Of a stretch of DNA of 30,860 bases, positions 7,506-15,271 are shown in pieces. Under the pieces are notes generated by a model, which made no database searches, was not told the DNA's origin, and saw only the letters and a program-made list of their open reading frames with translations. The stretch lies in IMG/VR virus record IMGVR_UViG_3300038302_000275, positions 1 through 30,860 of that record. The stretch is one strand, 5' to 3'. Both the position numbers and the translations under genes were made by a program. This DNA comes from a virus. Within the stretch, counting starts at the first letter, position 1. Each line of letters opens with the position of its first letter.

Positions 7506-7988
7506 ATGAAAGAGATAAAATTAACGCAAGGTAAGATAGCTAAAGTGGACGATAAAAATTATGAAAAACTTATGCAGTATACCTGGGCTGCAGATCAGCA
7601 TAGACAAAGATGGTATGCTGTAACTAATGTATTAAATGCTGGTAAGTGGACTAAACTATACATGCATAGATTTATTATGAAACCTATTGATGAGGAAGAA
7701 GTAGATCATAAAGATAGAGATGGTCTTAATAATCAAGAATATAATATGAGAAATTGTAGTAGATCAATAAATGCTCAGAATCAAATAAGTAAAGATAGAT
7801 TTCGTGGTGTATATGTTGATAAAAGAGATAATAGAATTTTTAGTTCTATTTGTGTGAATTATAAAAATATTTCTCTTGGAAGATTTGGTACAAGAAAAGA
7901 AGCGGCACTAGCCTATAATGCGGCTGCTTTAAAGTATTTTGGTGAAAATGCTGCAATTAATTCTATGGACGAAGAAAATAATGGATAA
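7506..7988 (+). CDS. HNH homing endonuclease with AP2 DNA-binding domain
   Basis: This 160-residue protein begins MKEIKLTQGKIAKVDD, a typical start for this family. The HNH fold covers about residues 40-90, with LYMHRF, then VDHKDRDGLNN (66-76) and NMRNC. His68 with the Asn cluster at 75-76 and 80 supplies the ββα-metal core. Residues about 98-152 form an AP2-like DNA-binding domain (RFRGVYVDKRDNR..., SLGRFGTRKEAALAYNAAALKYFG). Such free-standing genes spread by cutting cognate sites in related phages. It lies between the holin and the large terminase, and its last eight bases overlap the terminase start, so it uses the packaging gene's 5' boundary. It is a selfish insertion not needed for the virion. 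No intron or intein boundary is evident in TerL. Confidence 0.88.
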   Translation: MKEIKLTQGKIAKVDDKNYEKLMQYTWAADQHRQRWYAVTNVLNAGKWTKLYMHRFIMKPIDEEEVDHKDRDGLNNQEYNMRNCSRSINAQNQISKDRFRGVYVDKRDNRIFSSICVNYKNISLGRFGTRKEAALAYNAAALKYFGENAAINSMDEENNG

Positions 7989-9450
7989 TGATCTTAATAA
8001 AACAGTTTTAGCGAAGCTTACTGAGTGGAAGAAAAGTGCTCTTACATTTGCAGTTGAGTGTATTAAAGTTACCCCTTCGACTCAGCAAATTGAACTTCTT
8101 CAAGCTATTTCAAACGAGAAAAGAGTTTCTGTACGAAGTGGTCATGGAGTTGGTAAAGATGCAAGTGCTTCGTGGATTGTACTGTGGTTTCTGGTTACCA
8201 GGCCTTATGCGAAAGTGGTTGTAACTGCACCGACTAACCGTCAGCTTAGAGATATATTTCTTTCTGAAATATCTAAGTGGTTACGTCAATCTACTGTAGC
8301 GGATGAATTTATAGTTAGAAAAGACTCTATTCAACATAAAGAAGCCCCGAAAGAATATTGGATGCGGCTGATTTCTCCTTCTATTCGAGCTACAAAAGAA
8401 GAGCAGGGTGAAACTTTAGCTGGTTTACATGGCGATCACTTATTGATAGTCTGTGATGAGGCGAGTGGTATTCCTGATCCAACTTACATACCTTTGGAGG
8501 GTGCAATTACTCAGCCTGATAATAAAGTACTTTTAATTGGTAATATGACTAAGAACTTTGGTTATTTCTACGATACACATTTTCATGCTGAAATAAAAAA
8601 GCAGTGGAGAAAGTTTCATTGGGATTCAAGAAATTCCACAAACGTTGATCCAAGTATGCCTGAATACTTTGCTATGAAATATGGTCTTGATTCGAATGTG
8701 TTTAGGATTAGGGTTGAGGGAAATCCCCCGCTTCAGGATGAAAATACGCTTATACCACTTTGGTCTGCACAGCAGTGTATTGGGCAACAGTTTGAAGTTG
8801 CTGAAGATGAGCCCCTTTACCTTGGTGTGGATGTAGCTAGATATGGTGATGATTGTTCTATTATTTTACCAAGAAAAGGCTTACGAATTGATCCTTGGGA
8901 GACGTTTAGAAAGTTAAATACAATAGATCTTGGTGGGTTTATTAACCAGACTTATCAAGAGTTGAAAGCTGACGGGATTGGGATTGATTCTATTGGTGTT
9001 GGAGCCGGGGTTGCTGATTGGCTTGAAAAACGTAAGTTGAAGAATCTTTATCAAGTAAATGTAACTATGGCTTCAAGTAATATTGCAAAGTTTCATAAAC
9101 TTCGGGATGAGCTTTGGTGTAGAGTTAGAGATAATTGTTTACTTGGGAAATACTCGTTTCCTGATGTTAAGGTTAGTGGGGAGCCGGAGAGTCTTGGACA
9201 ACAGCTTGCAAGTGAACTTGCTACAGTTAGATATAGTTTTAATGCTCATGGTGGGTATGTTATAGAATCTAAAAAAGATTTAAAGACTAGAGGAATTGAT
9301 AGTCCAAATATTGCTGATGCACTTTGTATTACAGAGTATTTTTCAAACGACAGCACAAGAGTGTTTGCTAAAGATAAAGAAAATTATTACTCGGAGTTTG
9401 GAAAGTATAGAGATTATCATAGTAGTGAATCTGCTTGGATGGGGAGTTAA
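7981..9450 (+). CDS. terL: Terminase large subunit (packaging ATPase-nuclease)
   Basis: This 489-residue motor pumps DNA into the prohead and cuts it. The N-terminal ATPase has a Walker A-like SGHGVGKDA (53-61), an adjacent segment VVVTAPTNRQLRDIF (79-93), and Walker B LLIVCDEAS (154-162). Coupling motif candidate LLIGNMT is at 184-190. The C-terminal RNase H-like nuclease has GVDVARYGDD (282-291, Asp284), a central GVGAGVADWL (339-348) and SPNIADAL (441-448, Asp447). The length is close to P22 gp2. The position after the Walker Lys59 is Asp60, where Ser/Thr is usual. Start ATG 7981 is chosen because the peptide then begins MDNDLNK. The in-frame upstream GTG (7939) would run through the HNH gene. 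The ribosome binding site is weak, suggesting coupling to the HNH gene by their 8-base overlap. No small subunit is recognisable nearby. Confidence 0.95.
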   Translation: MDNDLNKTVLAKLTEWKKSALTFAVECIKVTPSTQQIELLQAISNEKRVSVRSGHGVGKDASASWIVLWFLVTRPYAKVVVTAPTNRQLRDIFLSEISKWLRQSTVADEFIVRKDSIQHKEAPKEYWMRLISPSIRATKEEQGETLAGLHGDHLLIVCDEASGIPDPTYIPLEGAITQPDNKVLLIGNMTKNFGYFYDTHFHAEIKKQWRKFHWDSRNSTNVDPSMPEYFAMKYGLDSNVFRIRVEGNPPLQDENTLIPLWSAQQCIGQQFEVAEDEPLYLGVDVARYGDDCSIILPRKGLRIDPWETFRKLNTIDLGGFINQTYQELKADGIGIDSIGVGAGVADWLEKRKLKNLYQVNVTMASSNIAKFHKLRDELWCRVRDNCLLGKYSFPDVKVSGEPESLGQQLASELATVRYSFNAHGGYVIESKKDLKTRGIDSPNIADALCITEYFSNDSTRVFAKDKENYYSEFGKYRDYHSSESAWMGS

Positions 9451-9456
9451 GGGAAA

Positions 9457-9648
9457 ATGGAAATAGTTAAGTATAATGAAAAGAAAAAAGTTTTATCTAT
9501 GAAATTTAACACTGACGTTATATGGAAGTACAATGGTGTAGATAAAAAAGCGTATGATAAGCTTATATCTGCGAAGTCATTAGAAAAAGCTGTTAAAGAT
9601 TTACTACATAAACCACTTATAGTTGGTACACATAAAGAGGTAAAATGA
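9457..9648 (+). CDS. KTSC-domain-like small protein
   Basis: This 63-residue protein is built like the KTSC domain. A short strand (MEIVKYNEKKKVLSMKF) is followed by a strand with aromatics (VIWKYNGV), then the helix pattern KKAYDKLISAKSLEKAVKDLL, corresponding to the 'YxYxxVxxxxYxxLxxAxSxGxxxxxxI' core of the family. KTSC domains are frequent in phage genomes and their biochemical role is not established. It is sandwiched between terL and the portal gene, where podoviruses sometimes carry small packaging proteins. Its stop overlaps the portal start. It could be a packaging accessory factor, but there is no direct evidence for that. Confidence 0.65.
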   Translation: MEIVKYNEKKKVLSMKFNTDVIWKYNGVDKKAYDKLISAKSLEKAVKDLLHKPLIVGTHKEVK

Positions 9649-11669
9649 TGAGCTCACAAGCGGATAGAAAAATTCTTAAAGAGGTCCAAGATAGGTTTAC
9701 AAAAGCTGTTGATGAAGATGAAGAGAATAATCGACTTGCTCTTGATGATCTTAATTTTGTTGGTGTAGATGGAGCTCAGTGGCCTGAAGAAGTAAAAGCT
9801 ATGCGTACGGCTGATGGAAGACCTTGTTTAACTATTGATAAAATGTCCTCATTTATTGATCAGGTTGTTGGTGATCAGCGAATGAATAGGCCGTCTATTA
9901 AGGTTATTCCAGTAGATTCTAAAGGTGACCCCGAAGTTGCTCGGATTCTTGGTGGCTGGATTAAACATGTACAGCATGTTTCGAAAGCGGATATAGCAAT
10001 AGATCATGGCTTTGAACACGCAGTTACTTGTGGTGTCGGGGCTATGCGGGTTGTGACTAAATATATAAATGATACTTCTTTTGACCAAGATGCTTATATT
10101 GAAAAGGTGGATAATGCGTTAGCTGTTTATTGGGGTAAACATCTTGAGTATGATTGTTCAGACGCTAAATATTGTATTATTGTTTCTGATATGGATAGAG
10201 ACGAGTATAAAGAAAAATATAATAAAGAACCAATGGAGTTTAATACAGTTAGTAACGAGTATGTTGCTGGTTGGTGTACAAAAGATACTGTTAGACTGGT
10301 AGAGTACTTTGTAAAAGAGCCCCGGAAACAGGTTATTTATTTGCTTGATGATGATAGGGTTGTGAGTAAGCTAGAAGAGGGTGATGTGGTAAGTCAGAAA
10401 AGACATATAGAATCTTATGATATTATGTGGTATCTTGTTTCAGGTAGTGAGGTGCTTGAGAAGAAAAAATGGGTAGGAAAAAAGTATATTCCTATTATTC
10501 CTATTTGGGGTAAAGAGTTAAACGTAGGTGGAAAGGTTAAAAGACGGGGTTTGATTAGAAAAGCTAAAGATGCTCAGCGTATGTATAATTATTGGAGCTC
10601 TACAGACACTGAAATAGCTACATTGCAACCAAAAGTTCCTTATCTTGTTACTCCGAAACAGATATCTGGACACGAGTCACAGTGGAACGAAGCACAGAGA
10701 AAGAATTATCCTTATCTGCTGGTTAACTTTGATGAGAAAGCACCGGGGTGGCCTAAGAGAGAAGTACCCCCGCAGGCTTCTAGTGCAATGATTGAGAGGA
10801 TTCAGACCACTGACCAGGAAATGCGTGATACAGTTGGGTTGCAGAAAGCAAGCCTTGGTATGCAAAGTAATGAAAGATCTGGAAAGGCTATTATAGAAAG
10901 GAAAAAAGAGGGTGATGTTGGTACTTTTTCTTTTGTGGATAATTTAGCCCGGTCTATTCAACAACTTGGTAGAGTACTTGTGGATATGGCTCCGGGGTTG
11001 CTTGATACAGAAAGAGTCATACGACTTGGTCTGGATAATGGGGAGCAAGAGTTTGTTGGTGTAAATCAAGAAGTAGAAGAGTCTGGAATTAAGCAAATTT
11101 TAAATGACACATCTGTAGGTACATATGATGTAGTAGTTACTGTTGGCCCAAGTTTTACTACACAAAGAACAGAAGCCCGGCAGTCTATGTCAGAGTTCAT
11201 TCAGTACTACCCACAAGCTGCTCCAATTATTGGTGATTTGTTTGCGAAAGCTATGGACTGGCCTGGAGCGGAGGAAGTTTCAGAGCGGCTTGAGTTTCTA
11301 CTTCCACCCGAGGTTAAAGAAGCTAAAGCAGCTAAAGATGCTAAACAAAGTGGTGAGGCGCCTCCTCCACCTACACCACCTCCTCCGCTCTCACTTGAAG
11401 ATCAGCTTGCTATAGAAAATGGGAAGATTAAGCTCCAAGAAGGTCAGTTGAAATTACAGGCTGGGCAGGTTAAACTTCAAGAGGGAAATTTAGCACTTGA
11501 AGAACAAAAAGTTGCACTTGAAGAAGAAAAGGTTAAACTTGCTCAAGCGGAAGTAAAACTTATACAGATACGACAAGAGACGAAAATGAAAGCTGTTGAT
11601 TTTATTGAAGGGAGGAAAGAGAAAAAAGAAGAAACAGCTAAGATTGAAAAGACTAAGATTGAAAAGTGA
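9645..11669 (+). CDS. P22-type portal protein
   Basis: This protein has 674 residues from ATG 9645. A second ATG at 9648 is better spaced from the AGAGG at 9636-9640 and would shorten it by one residue. The N-terminal part (KILKEVQDRFTKAVDEDEENN, FVGVDGAQWPEEV, GRPCLTIDKMSSFIDQVVGDQRMNRPSIKVIP) is the hallmark of the P22-like portal family. The central stem/clip region follows with QTTDQEMRDTVGLQKASLGMQSNERSGKAI. The protein forms the dodecameric DNA channel at the special vertex, docks TerL during packaging and then binds the gp4-like factor. The C-terminus is distinctive. A proline run at 573-581 is followed by seven consecutive heptads (593-639, G/xKxKLQE type) and a Lys/Glu-rich helix to the end. 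This is probably a long helical barrel pointing into the capsid, as in P22. Confidence 0.92.
   Translation: MMSSQADRKILKEVQDRFTKAVDEDEENNRLALDDLNFVGVDGAQWPEEVKAMRTADGRPCLTIDKMSSFIDQVVGDQRMNRPSIKVIPVDSKGDPEVARILGGWIKHVQHVSKADIAIDHGFEHAVTCGVGAMRVVTKYINDTSFDQDAYIEKVDNALAVYWGKHLEYDCSDAKYCIIVSDMDRDEYKEKYNKEPMEFNTVSNEYVAGWCTKDTVRLVEYFVKEPRKQVIYLLDDDRVVSKLEEGDVVSQKRHIESYDIMWYLVSGSEVLEKKKWVGKKYIPIIPIWGKELNVGGKVKRRGLIRKAKDAQRMYNYWSSTDTEIATLQPKVPYLVTPKQISGHESQWNEAQRKNYPYLLVNFDEKAPGWPKREVPPQASSAMIERIQTTDQEMRDTVGLQKASLGMQSNERSGKAIIERKKEGDVGTFSFVDNLARSIQQLGRVLVDMAPGLLDTERVIRLGLDNGEQEFVGVNQEVEESGIKQILNDTSVGTYDVVVTVGPSFTTQRTEARQSMSEFIQYYPQAAPIIGDLFAKAMDWPGAEEVSERLEFLLPPEVKEAKAAKDAKQSGEAPPPPTPPPPLSLEDQLAIENGKIKLQEGQLKLQAGQVKLQEGNLALEEQKVALEEEKVKLAQAEVKLIQIRQETKMKAVDFIEGRKEKKEETAKIEKTKIEK
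11421..11561 (+). repeat. Seven tandem heptad repeats at the portal C-terminus
   Basis: In-frame 21-base units encode GKIKLQE, GQLKLQA, GQVKLQE, GNLALEE, QKVALEE, EKVKLAQ and a truncated AEVKL. The units show leucine/valine at constant positions with charge patterning, as expected for a coiled-coil or helical barrel. Their similarity suggests growth by duplication. Confidence 0.85.
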
Positions 11670-11678
11670 AGTAAGAAA

Positions 11679-11744
11679 GGTCAAATTTTGACCAATTAAC
11701 CCAACAAGTAGCTAAGCTGCTTGCAACAAGTCAAAGGAGACTTG
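11679..11744 (+). promoter_or_regulatory. Structured leader of the scaffold gene with Shine-Dalgarno in a hairpin loop
   Basis: Three inverted repeats fill the 77-base gap between portal and scaffold genes. The first is GGTCAAA-T-TTTGACC (11679-11693). The second is AAGTAGC-TAA-GCTGCTT (11706-11722, one G-U pair). The third is CAAGTC-AAAGGA-GACTTG (11727-11744). The loop of the last hairpin, with the G that closes it, is the AAAGGAG ribosome binding site of the scaffold gene, whose ATG lies at 11747. There is no U-tract. The arrangement suggests translational tuning or mRNA stabilisation for a highly expressed assembly gene. This is inference. Confidence 0.5.
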
Positions 11745-11746
11745 CA

Positions 11747-12715
11747 ATGTTAAAGACGTTAAATGAAATTAAAGATGCAGAAATGTTAGACCCAGGAGTT
11801 GTTAATGGAATTGATAATCCTAACTTAGATTCTGTTGATTCAACTGAACCTATTTCGTCTGATGGAGACAATCTTACAGACGATGGAAAAGTTGCAGAAG
11901 GTGAAGTAAAAAAAGAGGAAAAGAATGACGAAAAAAAGACTGAAAAAAAGGTCGAAGAAGGGGTTAAAGCGGTCAAAGAAAAAAAAGAAGAGTCTGGTAA
12001 ACCCAGCGAAGAACTTGATGTAAATGAAAGCGATTCAAAAACAGTACAAAAGCGAATTGGTAAGTTGACTAAAAAGTGGCGTACTGCAGAGCGTGAAAGA
12101 GATCTTAAAGAAGAAAAGATTGCTAAGTTAGAAGCAGAATTGCAAAAAGCAACTGCGAAAATTCCGGATGTAAGTAAACCGCTAAAAGTAGATTTTGAAG
12201 ACGAAGATGATTTTATTGAAGCCTTGGCTGAATGGAAAGTTGATGCGAAGTTGAAAACTATTCAAAAAGGTGGAGAAAAGAAAGATGAAGAAAAAACTAC
12301 AAAAAAAGATGTAGAAGAATCGTACGATGGGCTTGATGATGCAATGGATAGAGGAAAAGAAAAGTACACAGACTTTGATGATCTTGTACTTGATGATACT
12401 CTCATTATTAGTTCAGAAGTTACGCGTATACTTTTAGACACGGAAAGCCCGGAAGATGTTTTGTATTATCTTGCGAGTAATCCTGAAAAGTCTGAAAAAA
12501 TATGTAACCTCAGTTTGGTAAAAGCTGCTAGAGAAATTGGTAAAATCGAAGTAAGTTTGGGGAAGGTAGAACCGAAGCCTAAGCCCAAGCCGAACAAAAA
12601 ACAATCAAAGGCTCCAGCTCCAATATCTCCCGTCAGGACAGATGGTGTGGTCGATAAAGACCCTGATCAAATGTCCCCGAAGGAATATAAAGCTTGGAGA
12701 GAAAGTAAAAAATAG
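11747..12715 (+). CDS. Capsid scaffolding protein
   Basis: This 322-residue, very hydrophilic protein lies between the portal and coat genes, the standard scaffold position. Residues 40-90 are Lys/Glu-rich and probably disordered (KVAEGEVKKEEKNDEKK...). A predicted coiled coil follows at about 98-137 (QKRIGKLTKKWRTAERERD..., IAKLEAELQKA). A conserved-looking block at about 235-270 (SPEDVLYYLASNPEKSEKI..., KAAREIGKIE) is typical of podovirus scaffolds. The C-terminus is basic (KPKPKPNKKQSK, then SPKEYKAWRESKK), where P22 scaffold binds the coat. It guides coat assembly into a procapsid and leaves before maturation. The AAAGGAG site is in a hairpin loop just upstream. Length is close to P22 gp8 (303). 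Confidence 0.85.
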   Translation: MLKTLNEIKDAEMLDPGVVNGIDNPNLDSVDSTEPISSDGDNLTDDGKVAEGEVKKEEKNDEKKTEKKVEEGVKAVKEKKEESGKPSEELDVNESDSKTVQKRIGKLTKKWRTAERERDLKEEKIAKLEAELQKATAKIPDVSKPLKVDFEDEDDFIEALAEWKVDAKLKTIQKGGEKKDEEKTTKKDVEESYDGLDDAMDRGKEKYTDFDDLVLDDTLIISSEVTRILLDTESPEDVLYYLASNPEKSEKICNLSLVKAAREIGKIEVSLGKVEPKPKPKPNKKQSKAPAPISPVRTDGVVDKDPDQMSPKEYKAWRESKK

Positions 12716-12726
12716 GAGAAAATAAC

Positions 12727-13944
12727 ATGGTTTCAAGTAATACATTATTGACTCCAACGATTATAGCAAAAGAAGCTTTAATGCAGTTGACTAATAATCT
12801 TGGTATGTCTCAGCACGTTTATCGTTCGTATAAGAATGAGTTTAGAAAAGTAGGTGAAACTATTACTATACGTAAACCTAATAAATTTAGGGTAACCAAA
12901 GCTCAGTCAAGAACTAATACCAATCTTTCTGAGCCTTCAACCACTCTGACTGTAAGTACACAGGCACATGTCTCCTGGGCATTTAGCTCTGTAGAACTTA
13001 CACAGAATATTGAACAATACAGTGCGAGGTATATTACCCCGGCTGCTCAGGCACTTGCGAATCAGGTAGATGCTGATCTTTGTGGTCTGTATGTTGATGT
13101 TTATAATTATGCTGGAACTCCTGGTACAACACCTGCAACTTTTAAGGTTCTTGGTGATTGTCAGACAATTCTGGATAATGAGTCTGCTCCTCAGGAAATG
13201 CGTTATGCAATGTTGAATCCTGCAGCACATTGGACTTTAGCTGATGGTTTGAAAGGTACATTTGCTGCGAAACCAGCACTTGATCTTCATACTAAAGGTT
13301 ATCTTGGTACAGTTGCTAATCTGTCTCTGTATATGGATCAGAACATTAAAACCCATACTACTGGGGCATTTACTACAAGTGCAACTCCGTTAGTTGATGC
13401 AACTGCACCGGCTACTGGAGCAACTACATTTTCAACTGATGGTTGGAATGCGAGCTCTAGTACTGTTACAGCTGGTGATATTTTTACTGTAGCAACAGTT
13501 AATCAGGTTAATAATATGTCTGGTGTAAGTACCGGTAACCTACATAGATGGGTTTGTACAGCGAATACTACCTCTAGTGGTGGTAATATGGCAACCCTAG
13601 CAATTTCACCAACTATTACATTTGCTGGTAGTGGTAATCTTGCTTATGATAATGTAGACGCTCTTCCAGTAGATGGCGATGCAATGACTTTTGTTGGTAC
13701 AGAATCTACTGCTTATGCACAGAATCTTGTGTTTCATCCTAATGCGTTTTGTCTTGTAACCCTGCCGCTGGAAATGCCAGCTAATGTTTGGGGTTCACGA
13801 CAGACTGATAAAGATGCCGGTGTTTCCATTAGAGTGGTAAAACAGTATGATATAGATGCCGACGAAGAGATTATAAGGATGGACATATTGTACGGGATTA
13901 AGACTTTATACCCTGAGCTTGCTGTAAGACTCTGGGGAGAATAG
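12727..13944 (+). CDS. Major capsid (coat) protein, P22-like HK97 fold
   Basis: This 405-residue protein is preceded by AGGAGA. The N-terminus (NTLLTPTIIAKEALMQLTNNLGM) and the E-loop/P-domain segment (KVGETITIRKPNKFRVTKAQS) match the P22 coat family. The Ala/Gln-rich spine is at about 110-135 (ITPAAQALANQVDADL). A segment at about 245-305 (GDIFTVATVNQVNNMSGVSTGNLHRWV..., MATLAISPTI) corresponds to the extra insertion (I) domain of that family. The C-terminal part closes with VSIRVVKQYDIDADEEIIRMDILYG, a conserved strand set. It assembles the icosahedral head with the preceding scaffold. A long inverted repeat begins ten bases after its stop codon. I am confident in the family, not in the triangulation number. 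Confidence 0.93.
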   Translation: MVSSNTLLTPTIIAKEALMQLTNNLGMSQHVYRSYKNEFRKVGETITIRKPNKFRVTKAQSRTNTNLSEPSTTLTVSTQAHVSWAFSSVELTQNIEQYSARYITPAAQALANQVDADLCGLYVDVYNYAGTPGTTPATFKVLGDCQTILDNESAPQEMRYAMLNPAAHWTLADGLKGTFAAKPALDLHTKGYLGTVANLSLYMDQNIKTHTTGAFTTSATPLVDATAPATGATTFSTDGWNASSSTVTAGDIFTVATVNQVNNMSGVSTGNLHRWVCTANTTSSGGNMATLAISPTITFAGSGNLAYDNVDALPVDGDAMTFVGTESTAYAQNLVFHPNAFCLVTLPLEMPANVWGSRQTDKDAGVSIRVVKQYDIDADEEIIRMDILYGIKTLYPELAVRLWGE

Positions 13945-13953
13945 TAGTAAATT

Positions 13954-13991
13954 GGTAGGTGTAGCTGACTAAGCCACAAGCTACATCTACC
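13954..13991 (+). promoter_or_regulatory. 13-bp inverted repeat after the coat gene
   Basis: GGTAGGTGTAGCT (13954-13966) pairs with AGCTACATCTACC (13979-13991) over a 12-base loop, with one G-U pair. It starts 10 bases after the coat stop. No U-tract follows (ATAATTAAA), so classical intrinsic termination is not supported. It may block 3' exonucleases, protecting the coat mRNA, or act as a partial terminator or RNase III-type processing site that lowers downstream expression. Confidence 0.6.
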
Positions 13992-14025
13992 ATAATTAAA
14001 GCAGGGCTTAATAGGAGATAAGAAA

Positions 14026-15261
14026 ATGGGTTTAAATTTAAGGTATAGTCCACTTGAGTGGGATGAAGCAACTAAAACATTGGAAATGGGAGCTGCTACT
14101 ACGGGACTTTCATTAACTGGAGCTATTACTACACCGGTTTCAATAACTGGTGCTTTTACAACAGGTATTAATATAGCGGCTGATGGTACTACTGCTATAG
14201 CGGTTACCAGTGCGTTTACTGGTACAACTATGTTAAGTCTGGCAGGTACAGCAACAAACGGGATACTTATTTCTGGTATATGCGGAGATGGAATTGAGAT
14301 TAGTGGTGCAGCAACTTCTTCTGGACTTAATGTTTCCGGTGACTGTGTAACTGGTATTCGAGTTGGAGCACAAACTACAGCTGGTATTACGATTGCAGCA
14401 ACCGGAACCGGGCTTGCCATAACTGGCGCTACCTCAGTTGCTGCTCTTCATATTTCTGGAGTCTGGGGCGAGAGTGCTAATTTGGGCGGTATTTTAATCG
14501 CTGGAGATGCCTCTGGCACAGCGCTTGCTCTTGGGGCGCACACAACGGAAATGATAGTGACCAGGGTAAATGTTACAGCCGCTGTTACAAATAGCAGTAA
14601 CTTCATGGCAAATTATACCACGATGGCAACATCTGCGGCAATGGCGGATGGTTTTATAATGGGTCATTATATAAGATGCAATATAAACCATCTTGCATAT
14701 GAGAATTATGCTATGTATGGCAGGATGAATGTTACCGTAGCACAGACGGGCGATTCTGCAAATCAGTTCATCGGTGTATTTGGTAACTGTACTATGAGTG
14801 GTCATGCCCATGCTCTTCTTGATACTGGTGGTTGTTATGGTGTTCTTGGTACAGCTTCAATTGCAACAGGCGGAACGCTTGACCAGCCATTGATTGCAGG
14901 TTATTTTGATTGTAATGCAGTTGATAATATTGCGGGTGTAACATTAGCAGTAAAAGCAAGAATGCAGGGATACACCGATTTTGGTGTTGAGGCGTTCTGC
15001 CAAACAAATAACGCTACAGCAGGCTTTCATATCAGAGCTACTGCGGCGGCTGTCCTACCTGTTGGTATTTTATTCACTGGCGAGAATGTTGGTGGGCAGG
15101 GGAGTATTACAAAAGCGTTTAAGTTTGCAGCGGCTACTAATTGTGGGATTGCAGCGAATACAAACGCGTTAACCCTTACTGAAACATCGCACCATATTGT
15201 TGTTGATATTGCAGGGACAAATTATTATGTTCCTATATTTGACAAGAGTACATGGAATTAA
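14026..15261 (+). CDS. Beta-repeat virion protein, possible head decoration/fibre
   Basis: This 411-residue protein has AGGAGA at 14012-14017 and follows the coat gene. The N-terminus MGLNLRYSPLEWDEATKTLEM could be the capsid-binding or oligomerisation part. Residues about 24-165 are low-complexity tandem strands rich in Thr, Gly, Ala and Ile (GLSLTGAITTPVSITGAFTT..., GIEISGAATSSGLNVSG...), roughly one strand-turn per 12-16 residues. This suggests a beta-helix or beta-prism shaft. The remaining residues form a more complex beta domain (HYIRCNINHLAYENYAMYGRM, TGGCYGVLGTASI, HHIVVDIAGTNYYVPIFDKSTWN). The position directly after the coat gene and inside the head module suggests a capsid decoration protein or head fibre, perhaps binding the host surface. 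I recognise no named family. Confidence 0.5.
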   Translation: MGLNLRYSPLEWDEATKTLEMGAATTGLSLTGAITTPVSITGAFTTGINIAADGTTAIAVTSAFTGTTMLSLAGTATNGILISGICGDGIEISGAATSSGLNVSGDCVTGIRVGAQTTAGITIAATGTGLAITGATSVAALHISGVWGESANLGGILIAGDASGTALALGAHTTEMIVTRVNVTAAVTNSSNFMANYTTMATSAAMADGFIMGHYIRCNINHLAYENYAMYGRMNVTVAQTGDSANQFIGVFGNCTMSGHAHALLDTGGCYGVLGTASIATGGTLDQPLIAGYFDCNAVDNIAGVTLAVKARMQGYTDFGVEAFCQTNNATAGFHIRATAAAVLPVGILFTGENVGGQGSITKAFKFAAATNCGIAANTNALTLTETSHHIVVDIAGTNYYVPIFDKSTWN

Positions 15262-15271
15262 TAAAACCAAT

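Noticed and set aside
13734-14420. Long reverse-strand open frame (228 codons) over coat and decoration genes
   Set aside because: It is antisense to two well-supported genes, and its Ala/Val/Pro-rich translation is the complement of Thr/Gly/Ala-rich repeats. The same holds for the other reverse-strand frames in the window.
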